Positions 22,641 to 34,474 of a stretch of DNA of 64,000 bases are shown here, piece after piece (position 1 is the first letter of the stretch; every line of letters begins with the position of its first letter). The position numbers and the translations under genes were made by a program. Location of the stretch: positions 118,406 through 182,405 of the forward strand of contig KV425614.1 in assembly GCA_001632425.1 (NCBI GenBank), in the 5' to 3' direction. The notes under the pieces are model-generated. The model had not been told where the DNA came from, searched no databases, and worked only from the letters and a program-made list of their open reading frames with translations. Origin of the DNA: Neolentinus lepideus HHB14362 ss-1. Lineage: Eukaryota > Basidiomycota > Agaricomycetes > Gloeophyllales > Gloeophyllaceae.

Positions 22641-24297
22641 TTGAGATAGCCCTTGATATGTCGCACGGAAGTATATTCAGGCTCAAGTACATGACAGAAA
22701 TAGCTCAAAGTCCGTACCATGCGACGTTCAATGAGTCATGCGCATCTGGTTTGTGGTGTGACATTTGGGGTCGTGTGCACACTGATGGTAGTTTTTACGT
22801 CGTAGCGCACGGGAATGTACGACAAGGACGCACGATGAGAGGAAGATTTTACGCGGTTGCGACGGAAACCTAAATTTCTATCGGAACATAACCGATCCGC
22901 GTACGCTGGAGGAGAAATCCAAGTTGAGAGGTGGCTCGGTGATCGTCATGGTATTAGTGATGAGTATTATGGGATGGACTGAGGATCTCCCGTAACATGG
23001 ACGGTCCAAAATAAACCTCAGGGGCGTATCTGCGATCGCTGAGGGGAGCGCGCAGACACCATATTGAAGCGGAGGCTGCCACACGGGGGATGAGAGGAGA
23101 CAAGGCACAGATGGCGTCACCTAGTCTGAATTGACGATGCACTTTGGGGATGATCTCCCGGCGGTAAGGCAACGCTTTCGCTACTATAACAAAGTCCTTT
23201 CCAGCGTACCTTCCACTAAATCAGGATATGCGGATGATTGGGGGAGGCGGGAAGAATGAGGTCCAGAATAGGATTCAGACTGCTCTGGGGCCAAATGCTT
23301 GATTTAGGATAAAACTCGTGGTGGCGCGTTCTGACCACAGGCTCAACTGTCGCAGATTATTCGCGTCAACGCCGCGTATGGCCATGTGACGAAGGACAAA
23401 TCGTACGGCAGGGATGGGGAGCGGCTTGACTTTCCATGGTAAGGCTGAGCGCACGGAGACAGATAGGAGAGGGCGCATCTACACTGGGACCAACATTTTG
23501 AAACAGGTGACAACAATTTGCATAGCAAAAGGGGTCATTCCGAGGTCATTTTTCATGTCATACACTGTGTGATCGTCGCTGGGTTGTCAAACAATGGGGT
23601 GAAAAGAGAATGCATATTCGAACTCTGAACTCGCGTCCCTAGGGTTTAGCAACGTACAGTGTCAAGCGGCGCATTAATGTACCTAGAGGACCCATTTTTC
23701 ATTCGGATTTTCTCAAACAAATTGCTAAATTATGAGAGGGATGTGTCCTATAGTATACCAGAAATTGATGTTGATGTACTGTAGCATGAGCAAGCCATAA
23801 ACATTTCAGAGGTGAATCCATTGTGGGGTTAATTTTAGTGCCACACCTTCAACTCTTATGCCATTTATAGGAATTTTGTATTGTTGCATCAACTGATGGT
23901 GGACTGCTCTTCAGGTCTGTTTGGAAGATTCATTCATAGTGCAAGTATGGCTTGTACTGCCCTCTTATAAAGTTCATGTACATACCATTATCACGTAGCA
24001 ATATGATGATGTAATTTGTCTAGAGTTAAGTGGTCAGGAAGTTGATGCAGAGCCGACTGAAATGTCCCACATCATTTGACGGTCATTTATTAACATTATT
24101 CGGTTAATGACATGCTTAAACATATTAATAAGTACTTAGTTTAACAATAGCTTCCACTGTTAAAAAAAACGGAACTCTGTTTAAAAGTTCTAGTCAACCT
24201 CTACCAGTGTTGAATGGCTGCTGATGCCTCAGCTCACTAGATAGTGACAGGTTCCATAGACACATGGTCCCTGAGGATCTGGGAGTTAACCTCCATC
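22641..24297. other. IR-B arm, no gene; outer part CpG-depleted
   Basis: Non-coding arm sequence. About 22641-23780 is almost identical to the left arm. About 23783-24297 diverges, and where the left arm has CpG this copy often has TpG or CpA (for example at 23838-23850 and 23881-23892). Confidence 0.7.
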
Positions 24298-27200
24298 TTA
24301 AGTGTGAAAGTGCCAGCTTCATCTTCCACCTGAGTACTAATATGTCCAGATCTAGTGAGAATGCAGGGAATGGTGTGTACAATGGGGAATCCCCCATTTG
24401 GCCAAATAGTGTTAACAGCTTCCCCACTAAGTGTGCAGGGAGGGCTTTCAGTTCACTGATAATTGATTTACTGTACCATTTCGACTGATTTGTCATGCAT
24501 TGTGATGTGTGACACCTTTTTCCATTTGTCACTTTACCGGTGGCCATGATAATGTACCAAATTTTGTCAGGTCACACCGCAGGCCCCCAAAATTTCATGT
24601 AGTGGGGTTGGAGGCTGGCTGTGACCAAAAATGTATTCATCAGAGGGCTCTCGTGACAGTGTCCATATTACAGCATGCCAAGAGAGGCCCCTGGTGTACC
24701 TTAGATAATGTTTGATCCAGTAGGTGGACATAAATGGCCATTTTGAAGGCCCTATGTCTGATCCTTAAGGTGGACATATTGGCCAAAATTTCAGCACATG
24801 TCCAGTAGAAATGAGTGGACACAATGGCCTTGCCAGTCCTGATGTCCGATCTGCCAGTGGACATACTGTATGGTTTTGATCTGTTCAGCAGTCACGGGTC
24901 ACAGGCCCTACCTGACAAGACAAAATTTGGCAGGTATCACGGGTCACATTAACTGTTGACAAAATTGTTTTTTGGTTGCAAAAATGACAATTTTGGGGCT
25001 TTTCCCCATCACTAACTTTATACCATGTAAATTATATTTCTATGTAGTTTTTACACTTCTGCTACATGCTCCATAAGCTACCAGCTCTTGCAGACTGGGT
25101 ACCTAGCTCTGATGAAATTGAAGATTGGCAAAATTTGTGAGCTGTCACAGTCCACATGGATAACTGATGAGATGATGAAATGACCAGATGTGTCACATGT
25201 CACAGTGGGTGCCAAACAGATCAAAACCATACAGTATATGGGTCCTCAATGGCATGTCCTGCACTGTGCAGACATAGCAGTAGGTGAACCACAACTGGTT
25301 GCACCTGTCCTGGGTGTGATGCATTGATGCTCAATCATGTGGCCTCAATGACACATCTTGTAGACATAGAAGTAGATGAACCAGAGATATAAAAGAGTAG
25401 AGACTGAAGATGAGGAAGGTGATGACTAATACTACCCACTGTGACATGTGACACATCTGGTCATTTCATCATCTCATCAGTTATCCATGTGGACTGTGAC
25501 AGCTCACAAATTTTGCCAATCTTCAATTTCATCAGAGCTAGGTACCCAGTCTGCAAGAGCTGGTAGCTTATGGAGCATGTAGCAGAAGTGTAAAAACTAC
25601 ATAGAAATATAATTTACATGGTATAAAGTTAGTGATGGGGAAAAGCCCCAAAATTGTCATTTTTGCAACCAAAAAACAATTTTGTCAACAGTTAATGTGA
25701 CCCGTGATACCTGCCAAATTTTGTCTCATCAGGTAGGGCCTGTGACCTGTGAACAGATCAAAACTGTACAGTACATTTATATATTTTGAACAATTTTTTG
25801 ACATATACTTTTGGATATATGCACTGTTTCAGTGGTCCAATCTGCTGGGTGGATACAACACACCAGCAGTGAGCATAGATCACTTTGGCAGATACAAAAG
25901 ACCCAATTTGGCCTACCCCAATCCTACTGGCAGACATAATGGACCAAAAAGTGTGAGGGCATAAAGGCCCTATATCGGGAGTTTTGGATCAGACATCAGT
26001 ACAAGTATGCCAGAGGCCTGTCAAGAGGTGTCCATGATGTGTGACTGATGAATTGGTCAAAATGATACAGTATATTGAGCTGAGAGTTTCATTGCTCATC
26101 CTGTTGTGGTCTCATCAGACAGGCCTGTCTATTTACCCATGATGGATTAGTAATCTCAAGTCCAGTAGGACTCAATGGTTAGGGCTCTCAACAGCATTTT
26201 TATGGTTCTCTGTAAGTCTGGCCAGTGTTGCCACCATCCAGTTCCCAATTGAACCCATTCGAACCCGGGACCAGACCCAGGTTCTAGTTCAACATCTGGA
26301 TTTTGGCTGAAATGAGGGCCACCCAAAGCCCAAACTCCACCCAAATATGGGAATTTTTTAGGTTTGATCCGAAACCGGATGGGAACTGGACCTGATTTCA
26401 GGCCCAGACTCAGAGTTCAGTTCCAGGTCTGGAAAATTTCAGCAAAAACTGGACTGAGCTGGGCATCCAAGCATGGGGAAATGCTATGTCTGTAGACCTC
26501 AGACATTTGTAACAATCCTTATTCCACTGGCTTTACGCTGAATTGCCTAATCGGGTAATGATGCATTGGGAGATCCCGGGATATTCCCATGCCTCCTTCC
26601 TTCCGTGTGTGGGCCTCCTCCTGGGAGGCCATTCTCCCTCTCGTTTAGTCATTGTAGATTAGTTAGGGCTGTTATAAAATTTGTATCTACTCAATATATA
26701 TGTGCATAAGTGACTTGAATAGTCAGATAGGCCTTAAGTGCCCCGGGGAGGTGCCATAAGTGTTCCGAGCACCGGATTTACTGCATAAGTGCTTGAAAGT
26801 GCTGGATAAGCAGCATAAATCGCTTATGCCGCTGGATTTACACCAATTTACAAGGATTTACATGCCATGTGAGGTCCGATTTATGGTCACATGACATTCT
26901 GCTGAAGAATTACATCTAATCGCCGCCATTGTACATAATGATCCTGGGTGCTTCTTCGCCATCAACGCGTGTCGGGCATGGCGCGCCCTTCTCGGGATAC
27001 TCAGTTCCTGACCCCCAGATGCAAAAAAACGCGTCCAAATGCGTCCGACGCGTCGAGCAGCATCCTGCTCCTCAAAATCTAACGGGTTTTGCTTTTCCTT
27101 GTCTATACAGCGGTGAAATTTTCTGAGATTTTGGTAACTTCAGTCCCTTAACATGTAGTACAAATATATATATTTTTAGCTCTTGCTGCTCGGGCGGGAT

Positions 27201-27548
27201 CTTGAAAATTCGTGTTTGACTATGTATCTCGGCCATCAGCTTGCTTGACCCCGGGGTCAGTCAGGGTTGATTTACGCGTAAATCTCGTAAATTAACCCAA
27301 ATATCTGTACTTATGTAATACTGATGTCTAGCCTCTGAATCCTGATCCGAGATTATGTTTTTAACATGCTGATAACAAATGTTAATAAACCATGTTTATA
27401 AACATTGAATAATCTACTAGACCTATTTATTCCCAATGGGGCTATTCCTGACGTGGACGCATCTAATTGTCTTTCTTTACCAAATGGAACCTCTCCTCCC
27501 TGCACCATGCGAAGATTGGGCGGATGCTTGTCAACAGGCCTAAACTAT
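24298..27548. mobile_element. 3.25-kb insertion in the right IR-B arm, largely CpG-free
   Basis: The left arm reads directly from the GATCTGGGAGTT segment into GTAATAACCGATACTCAG (around 16540-16565 on the opposite strand), whereas here those two landmarks are separated by this block. About 24298-26520 contains hardly any CpG and is rich in TG/CA, the signature of a methylated, decayed repeat. About 26520-27548 has normal CpG frequency, so the block may be composite. It contains a perfect-looking palindromic unit (24864-25775). No transposase frame was recognised. Confidence 0.8.
24864..25775. repeat. Long palindrome with about 340-bp arms
   Basis: Bases 24864-25209 and 25435-25775 are reverse complements with very few mismatches, around a 225-bp spacer. 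Landmarks in both arms are the GGTCACAGGCCCTACCTGA segment, a TTGTTTTTTGG tract, the CTCTTGCAGACTGGGTACC segment and the CAGTTATCCATGTGG region. The terminal motif ATACTGTATGGTTTTGATC recurs inverted just inside the spacer (25217-25236). This is the form of a foldback element or of two head-to-head element copies. Confidence 0.9.
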
Positions 27549-27852
27549 GTAATAACCGATACTCAGTGCATAGTTTTCTGCTGAAGTCAACGAAAGCCAC
27601 TTTTGCAACTACGATTTCGGCACGCGGAAGTAAATAGGGCCCTGCGTACGACGTCTACGAATCCAGAATGGAGCGCATTCTCTCGATCTCCTGAACGGGA
27701 GCACATATCTAGCGATGTATCGACGTATGACATTCAAGGCACATAACTAAGATCAAGGATAGGTCCCTGACCATCTGGCCGGTCGTATACCAAGTAGGAG
27801 CTTTCCGGACTGCCTTCGATCCCCACTGAGCCTATGGAAAGAAAGTTTGCGG

Positions 27853-27860
27853 TCTATATA
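27853..27860 (+). promoter_or_regulatory. TATA-like element of the right DUF6533 gene
   Basis: TCTATATA about 70 bp upstream of the ATG at 27929. It is conserved at the same distance in the inverted left copy. Confidence 0.5.
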
Positions 27861-27928
27861 CACTAGACGAGCTTCTGACCTTTGTGTGCCGTGTGGTGTC
27901 TGTCGTTCTCCCCTCAGTTCTCCCTCCC

Positions 27929-29663
27929 ATGGTCGCGCTCTCGTCGCTCGCCGATAACGTGGCGCTCGTGAGGGAGATTCAGCAAACACGGTATGCCGAG
28001 CGTGAGTGCACAAGACCTGTCCTTCCAGCGTATTTGAAGTGCTGAAGTCGTGTCGTGCTAGTCGCGTCAAGTATTATCGTAATCTACGACCATTGTGAGT
28101 GCATTCAAACAATTATCTGGGGAACCCTGAAAATGTACCGTTGTGCAGTGATAACATTAGACCAGGAGGTGAGGCACACCTACTCGGTAGATGTGTACAA
28201 CGAGGACTGACGGGAGGCATGTCTTAGATAGAGTTAATATGGGTACGAACTTTCGTTTACTCTCCTATACCCGGAAATCTAATGTGAGAGGGGCTGGGTA
28301 TCCAGAAGTCGCATTGGACAATTGGAAAAGTGTTGTTTTTAATCGTGTGTCTCGCGTGTTCTGCCTCCTCCCCGGGATTGAAATTCATGTTTCACTTGCC
28401 TAGAACCGGTACTATGCTCTTGCCAGTGTAATGTGAGTCGCAGTCGTACTTAGCTCTCGTTTATAAGTGTATCAACTGATGCACCACCGGGAAGATGCAA
28501 CAACTGCAGTAAGAATCACCTTCGATTCCAGTCTCAATTCAAGAGTTTAACAATAGAATACAGTTCTTTTCTCTACACACCTTTCGGATTCTGTGAGCTT
28601 CATACATCATGCATACTTAACCTATTACTAACTCCCATGTCAACAGTTGCAAGTATCTCACGTAACCTCGATGCCCCTCGCTGATATTCTAACTGATCGA
28701 TTAGTTGCTTGCGGTTGTTCCAATGGCAAGCCTGCACTGGTCTCCTCGTCTCCACGATCGCTGAGAGTACGCGTCTTATCGAACTTAGCTGTGTATATTT
28801 TTCTAACGTCATCCCACACGTCCAGTCATCCTCCTGCTCCGACTATACGCACTGTACCAGCTCAACAGACGCGTCCTCTTCTTCATGTTAGCCGCATTTA
28901 TCGTCTCCGTCGGCGCAGCAGCGACAATTTTGGGGCTCGTCCTCGTGCGCGTGTCCGGTACGTTTTTCCTCCCGTTTTCATCCTTTACTGCTTCCCCCCA
29001 TCTGATTTCACATACAGCGCACTCGCAACTCCTTCCCGGGGTACCCTTCTGCCTCCCACTCGACGTGCCGTCGTGGTTCTACACCTTCTGGATACCCCTG
29101 CTCGCGTTCGAGAGTCTGCTATGCGGACTCGCACTGATCAGAGCGTTTGGTTACTTTAGAGCTCGGCCGACCATGTTCCAGAGCGGGAGATACATCGTAA
29201 ATATTCTAATCAGAGATTCGGTGATTTATTATCTCATGTGGGTTCCCATTTTTAAATTTTGGGGGGAGAGAAGAAAGGCTGACTGGGTGCACCAGTGTGT
29301 TCGCGACGTATTTTGCCAACCTGGTTATCTTCCTGACTGGAAGTGTACGTATGCCTGCACCAACCACACTCTGTACTAATTTTTCGTTTCTTACAGCCCG
29401 GCGTGCTCGAGTCCGGGATCGGCTTCGCTATGGCGATGTCGTGCGTCATGGGCTCGCGTCTTTGCCTCAATATCCGGGACGTGCCCTACGAGATCGAGGA
29501 CTCGACCGTGTCACAAGTGAACCTGACGGGGGTCTCGCGGAGCAGGAACGCGGTGTCCCACGGGACGACGAATATTGTGGTTAATGGCTCGTGTGCGCTC
29601 ACGGAGTATGAGCTCGTCGAGTTGAGAAGTATGAGGGTGAAGAGAAACTCTTTAAACGCATAG
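27929..29663 (+). CDS. DUF6533-family seven-helix membrane protein, right copy
   Basis: Inverted paralogue of the gene at 16164-14442. Modelled exons are 27929-28001, 28062-28094, 28149-28168, 28228-28242, 28306-28344, 28404-28432, one or more uncertain short exons between about 28470 and 28700, 28705-28766, 28826-28957, 29018-29237, 29296-29344 and 29397-29663. Spliced, the start reads MVALSSLADN, then SSIIVIYDHL-ITLDQE, IELIW, KSHWTIGKVLFLI and NRYYALAS, a very good match to the DUF6533 pattern. Later helices include IILLLRLYALYQLNRR, FAAFIVSVGAAATIL-type sequence and FATYFANLVIFLTG. Two microexons of 20 and 15 nt keep phase. Relative to the left copy it has conservative substitutions and a C-terminus three residues longer (ending NSLNA). 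It appears functional. The role is unknown; predicted location is a cell membrane. Confidence 0.85.
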
Positions 29664-30655
29664 GTGTATCATCCTGACTAGGATTGACTGTCAGAGCGGT
29701 TCTTGCTGTCTTGTCTAACATCGCTTGTATAATTAATTTGCACTCCTATACTATACTCCTTAGTGTATCGAGCTATGAACTGCAATGATGGACCCTCGAA
29801 AGCTCTACAGAACAATAATGAGTCGGATGTACGCAGGGCAATCTACACACATTCATACACGGCCGAGTCTGATCATGTGCCGTATACACCTGAAGAGACT
29901 TGGAACCTGCTTAGGGAGGATCCTCTTACGTTTACTTATTAATATTCCGGAATCTACCAACTTATGACCCTGAGATGAGATGTGCGGCCACCTAAGGCTG
30001 TATCTGCGGTGGTGGTCCCCTAGTCCCTACTTGGCAAGCATAATCCTATATTTAGTCTCCATTACATTGAGTATGTAGGCACCAGTATATTCGGAAGACA
30101 GCGCACTCCATCTCACGGCAGACACGGCCGTGAAATTGCTCTACCAATATTCTCACCACTGAGCCAGGACTACTTTTCGTTGTGGTCAAAAGAACATGTT
30201 GCAAGGTTATTGGCGCTGATTGAGAATGTGATTGATGTTGTTAACTTTCAAGTCCGTCCTCCTTGAACCCACTTGCTGCATGATCCGTTGGAACCCCATA
30301 TCCCTTGCCTGCGATCGCGTAGACAATTTGAGCCTCCTACGCCATTCAGGGTTATACGGAATTCCCTATGGATTGATATAGATAGGTACTGTAAAATTTG
30401 CCAAACTGAATCATGCGAAGATATGAAACAGCAAGGACGAAAACAATGTACGGATAATTAAACGACTCGGGGACGAAGAAATGCCGCCGAGAAAGGAGAG
30501 CAAGATGACTCTCCTGTTAGAGTTGACACCGTCTTACCTCCCGATCATATTTCGCGTGTGCCTTCACCAGGCTTATAGCCTTAAATTTCACTGAAGGGTT
30601 TGTCCATTTAGGGCGCTGCATGCGGCGTATATCTATATATTAAACATGCAGGCCT
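29664..30655. other. IR-B right arm downstream of DUF6533, no gene
   Basis: Near-identical to 14440-13530 on the other strand. It contains the empty site for the 963-bp transposon near 30575-30590. No gene recognised. Confidence 0.6.
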
Positions 30656-32021
30656 TTACCTTGCGACTAGCAAGGTATTACTGGGTGTGTGAGAATTAAA
30701 TTTGAATTTCACACTTATTTGTCTCTATTTTTTCTCTTCCTTCTTTCGGCATCTGACGCCACATTCACTGTCACCATCATCCGTTCTGCTACTCTACCTC
30801 CAACAAGCTCAAGCACCATTATCTCTACTCATCAATTACTTAGGATGAAATTAGTATGCATTCTGTCCCACCACTTTTATGTCCTTTTGTCCAGTTCTTC
30901 AAGTCACTCATCTTCCTGTATCAAATATGGGTCATGATTTTGCTTGAAAATGTCTATGTTGAAATCCCTGAGGAGCCAAATGGTCTCTTGCCCTGCACTC
31001 TGTGATAGAGCATCATAGAAATTGAACAAACTCTGCTTCCCTGTGGGTGGTCTGGCTACATACGGCAAGGTTTGCCCTTGTGCTCAATAATCTGGGTGGA
31101 GCTGTATATAAGCCTGCCACAAAACTGGACGAAGAAGAATCAATGTTGCTCATCATAGCCCCAGAAAGAAACAAAAGACTAAGGCATAGTAAAATCTTGT
31201 AGCTACGACATGTAATCGATTTCACCATATATACTATCCACTCCATAGTTCAACTTCACGAATATATACTGAGGTCTCAGGTCGGCCGTGGGCAATCACC
31301 CAAAGATGTCGCAAGGTACACGCCCTGCGCGGACGGTGCAGGCGCTTCTCGAGTAACGTAGGCTAGTGCATATTTCCGATGCATGCTAGGGAGTCCTCCC
31401 TTCCGCCCGTTTAGGAAACGACAGTTACCTGATTCAGGGGGGCTCGTGCCGACGCAATGGCACCACGTGCGCATTGTGACGGTCGCACCGGCACACACCG
31501 GCTGGCTCTTTTGCACTGTGTCGTTTTATCTTCCTCGTCTGTAATATGCTTTAGACTACTGCTCTGTGGCTTAATTTATGTATCTATCCAACCTCAAATG
31601 TCTGATAATCCACTTACCATACCGAAAATTGGCTCAGATCAGTGGTATCAGTGGTATCAGTTTAAACTTCGATATGAGTCTGCGAGATTTCCAAGTTACA
31701 CTTTCTCGTGAAGTCGAAAAGGGGAATGATGTTAACATATTCATCAGCAGCTGTGGAATAGGAAAATCAGCGCTTTTTTACACCCTACTCGTAGCTGCAA
31801 GATGCAGGAGGAGTCTGCCGACGTGCGGCATCGGCCACCCATTGTGTTGGTCACTGACCTCCTCTTTGAGATGGAGGCATGTGCTGCTTATACCTTTTCC
31901 GGATGATGAACTGAGTCAAGGGAGGCTTCTAAGGCGCGTAAATGAAACCGGTACAAGTCTCCATTAAAGACAGTTGCTCGCCTACTAAGTCTTTTTTAGG
32001 AGACGCCTACCAAGTCTAGCC
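30656..32021. mobile_element. About 1.37-kb insertion in the right IR-B arm
   Basis: In the left arm the segment CGTTAAGGCCTGCAGG (around 12477-12492) is continuous. Here its two halves (AGGCCT near 30655 and TTAACGTTG near 32023) are separated by this block. TTA occurs on both sides, which would fit a 3-bp target duplication, but convincing terminal inverted repeats were not found. Small frames inside have no recognisable domain. Confidence 0.65.
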
Positions 32022-32107
32022 TTAACGTTGATCTGCGGGTCTTTGGACACTGTCGCCGGCGACCGTCACGGCGGCAGCTCTTGTACGACGATGTGGCCAC
32101 ATCTTCC

Positions 32108-33158
32108 ACTGTCCACACCAGACCGGCCTAAATTAGACCGGTAATCAATTGTTTTTGTACTTTCAACCGGTAAGTGGTCAAATAAGGTCGAAACAGGTTT
32201 CGACTGAAAACCGGTCGAAATTACGATCTGGGCACTTGGTACGATGAATGGTCGAAATTTGTCTGTTGATGCAACACGGCTATCGTGGGAATGCCAGTAT
32301 CGGACTTAAGAAATGGACGCGTGAGGACACACTCTTGTTCATCTTGCCTCTGCCTGCCATCCGTGACACCTTGCAGCTCTACGGCCATCTCATTCCTCTT
32401 TGCTGCGACTCTCGTAGAGTGTCTAGTATGCAGGTATGTTGTGTCATTCATGATTTACCTTTGCTCATCAGGTCTATGCACAGAGACCAGTCGCACTGGA
32501 CATGACGGGTCATGTGCTTATGGGTATGTATGTATACTCTAGCCATTTCTCTTGAGCTCCCTGATATGGTGAACTTATGCTTATGGACCCAGAAGCCCTT
32601 TAGCTGCCTCGTGATATATTGTGAGTATATACAAACATTGTAACCTGTTTTACTGATCTTCAAGTACTAATCATAGGATGGCCAATTTCTACCGTAGATA
32701 CAAACCTCGGGGACTCTGTAAGTGTGATGTCTACCTCATGCTAGCTAATGACAAACATATAGGGGTACTTTCTGCGGGGGGAGGCTGGGTTGTTTAAGGG
32801 CTCGGACTTAAGCCTGAGGTTCAGGCTCTAGTAGATGAGGGTTGGGATGTCGGGATGTATGTATTGACCTGTACATGTACATTGTATACCCAATGCATGG
32901 CTTTTCCTATATACAAATTGGCTGGAATATCAGGAAGCGATAGGTTGTACATGAACAGATCAAAATAGACTGCTGAACGGTCGAATCCAGCCAAATCCCG
33001 CCGTTTTCGCACCGGCCGAAACTACTCATTTGCCGGCCTAATTTGATTCGGTAATTTCGTACAGTTAAAGGTTCACTTTCAACCAGTTGACGACTGGAAT
33101 TCATCCGTTTAGTGGTCGGAACTGTCGGTCGAATTTAGGCCGGTCTCACGTACCCAGA
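32108..33158. mobile_element. About 1.05-kb TIR element in the right IR-B arm
   Basis: The block interrupts sequence that is continuous in the left arm (about 12385-12400). Close to its ends lie inverted copies of GACCGGCCTAAATT followed by (A/C)GACCG. Internally, related ACCGG/CCGGT motifs recur. TTC on both sides may be the target duplication. No transposase is visible, so it is a nonautonomous element of undetermined superfamily. Confidence 0.7.
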
Positions 33159-33290
33159 GTTCACGCATATATGTTGAGTGAAAGCTGTCAGTGTGCAGTC
33201 GGGAGACGTATGTTCAAGCCAATGATGTTCATGAAGTGCTTTAACACAAACCATTGCTTTTCATTATTGACTCTTTCGGACCAAGTATCA

Positions 33291-34474
33291 TACCATATAA
33301 GTTTCGGCTGTAGAACTAATATTTCTGGTCTATTGTCACATCAAGTATAGTAAATTCTACCCAAAATGAAATAAATGTATGGGCTATGATTGGCTGAGAA
33401 GCCATGGGTTATGGAGTATTACAGCAAGATGGGTTGTCACACAAATTAATTAGGAACCAACTTGGTGGACGTAAAAATGTATGGGTTAGAACAGAGTATG
33501 GGTTATTAGAGAGATGGGTATGAGAGAGTCGACTGTAGATGAAGACGTTCTCGAGACTGAGTATTGAATATCAAAGCGGAGAGGGAGAAAGGGCACTTCA
33601 TCCCGCCGACTGCGCCTAGACTCTGATAAGTAAACCACACTGGCGGAGGAAGGTAGGTGCAGAACGAGGAGGCCCGCTTCGGTTAAATATGGTAAAATTT
33701 CGTACACAATCTAGACGACGAACACAGCCGAGGTAGAATAGAAACTAAACGCTCAATGTACTAGGGTAACAATAATGACAGCTCCAATTCACCCCCACTC
33801 CTCTCTCTAAACTCTCCGCCCACACCCATGCAAAATTGTACCGTCTCTGGTAAGGACATTGCGCTCCACGTCACCGAGCAACCAGTTGCGCACTCCAGCT
33901 GAGACGCCACCTCGCTCTGGGACGCGCTGTAGGCTCCTGCGAGAACATAGATAATAGTCGCAGGGGGACAATAATGCGCGTCCGGAAATGAGTTGGGAAA
34001 ACCAGGCGCGGCACGCGAGGAGAATTTATAGGGAGATCACGTGGACGCGTGATCGTGCACGTTGATTGGGCCAGTCGGCTCTTATTTAGGGCAGGTCCGC
34101 CTCCTAAACACGATGTGGCGCGACTCGTTGATAGACCTCAAACTCTGCGGTCATCTCAAGAGGCTATACATTCTCTAACGTCGGAGAGGTGTAGTGCCGC
34201 TCATAGGGTCATATACCCGTGCTGGTCCGACCATCGCAACGCTTCCTTGCAGCAAAGCATGCTCTCAGGTACTTAACATAGCAGCTCGGCATTTAACTGG
34301 TGGTCTTTGGATTCCAAGCCAGTCATAACCTATAGACTCCCGCTACTCGTTTTTTGGTGCAATCCAATCATACAACAGACAAGATCCAATAGACCCTTGC
34401 AATAAAGCAATTAATAAATTAGCCCTCTTTCCTTGCTTTCACATTCGGCCAGGGCGCAAATTTATGCTCTGCGT
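33291..34474. other. Intergenic, no gene recognised
   Basis: Short frames only. This contains the 3' flank of the glucanase gene that follows on the minus strand. Confidence 0.5.

Larger units (their letters stand above)
22101..33290 (-). repeat. Right arm of inverted duplication IR-B
   Basis: Reverse complement of about 12260-18650, enlarged by three blocks absent from the left arm: about 24298-27548, about 30656-32021 and about 32108-33158. Between these blocks the sequence resumes collinear matching to the left arm at the expected base, so each is an insertion (or a clean loss on the left). Identity is extremely high over 22101-23780 and 29664-30578 and noticeably lower over 23783-24297. 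Confidence 0.9.

Noticed and set aside
17239..23528. Paired small ORFs repeated exactly in both IR-B arms (for example 17647-17889 and 23120-22878)
   Set aside because: Conservation is explained by near-identical DNA arms. No domain or splice context was seen, and some lie antisense to permease relics.
24864..25775. CRISPR-like or tandem array in the palindromic region
   Set aside because: The structure is one large inverted repeat, not regularly spaced short direct repeats, and the DNA is eukaryotic.
14442..29663. Mating-type (pheromone receptor) locus with seven-helix proteins
   Set aside because: The membrane proteins match DUF6533 hallmarks (YDYL..LDKE, NRYYALAS), not STE3 receptors. 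No pheromone precursor CaaX frame or homeodomain was seen.
12260..33290. Centromere-like architecture (inverted repeats around a central core, as in fission yeast)
   Set aside because: The core contains ordinary intact genes and is only 3.45 kb, and the theme repeats three times within 60 kb.
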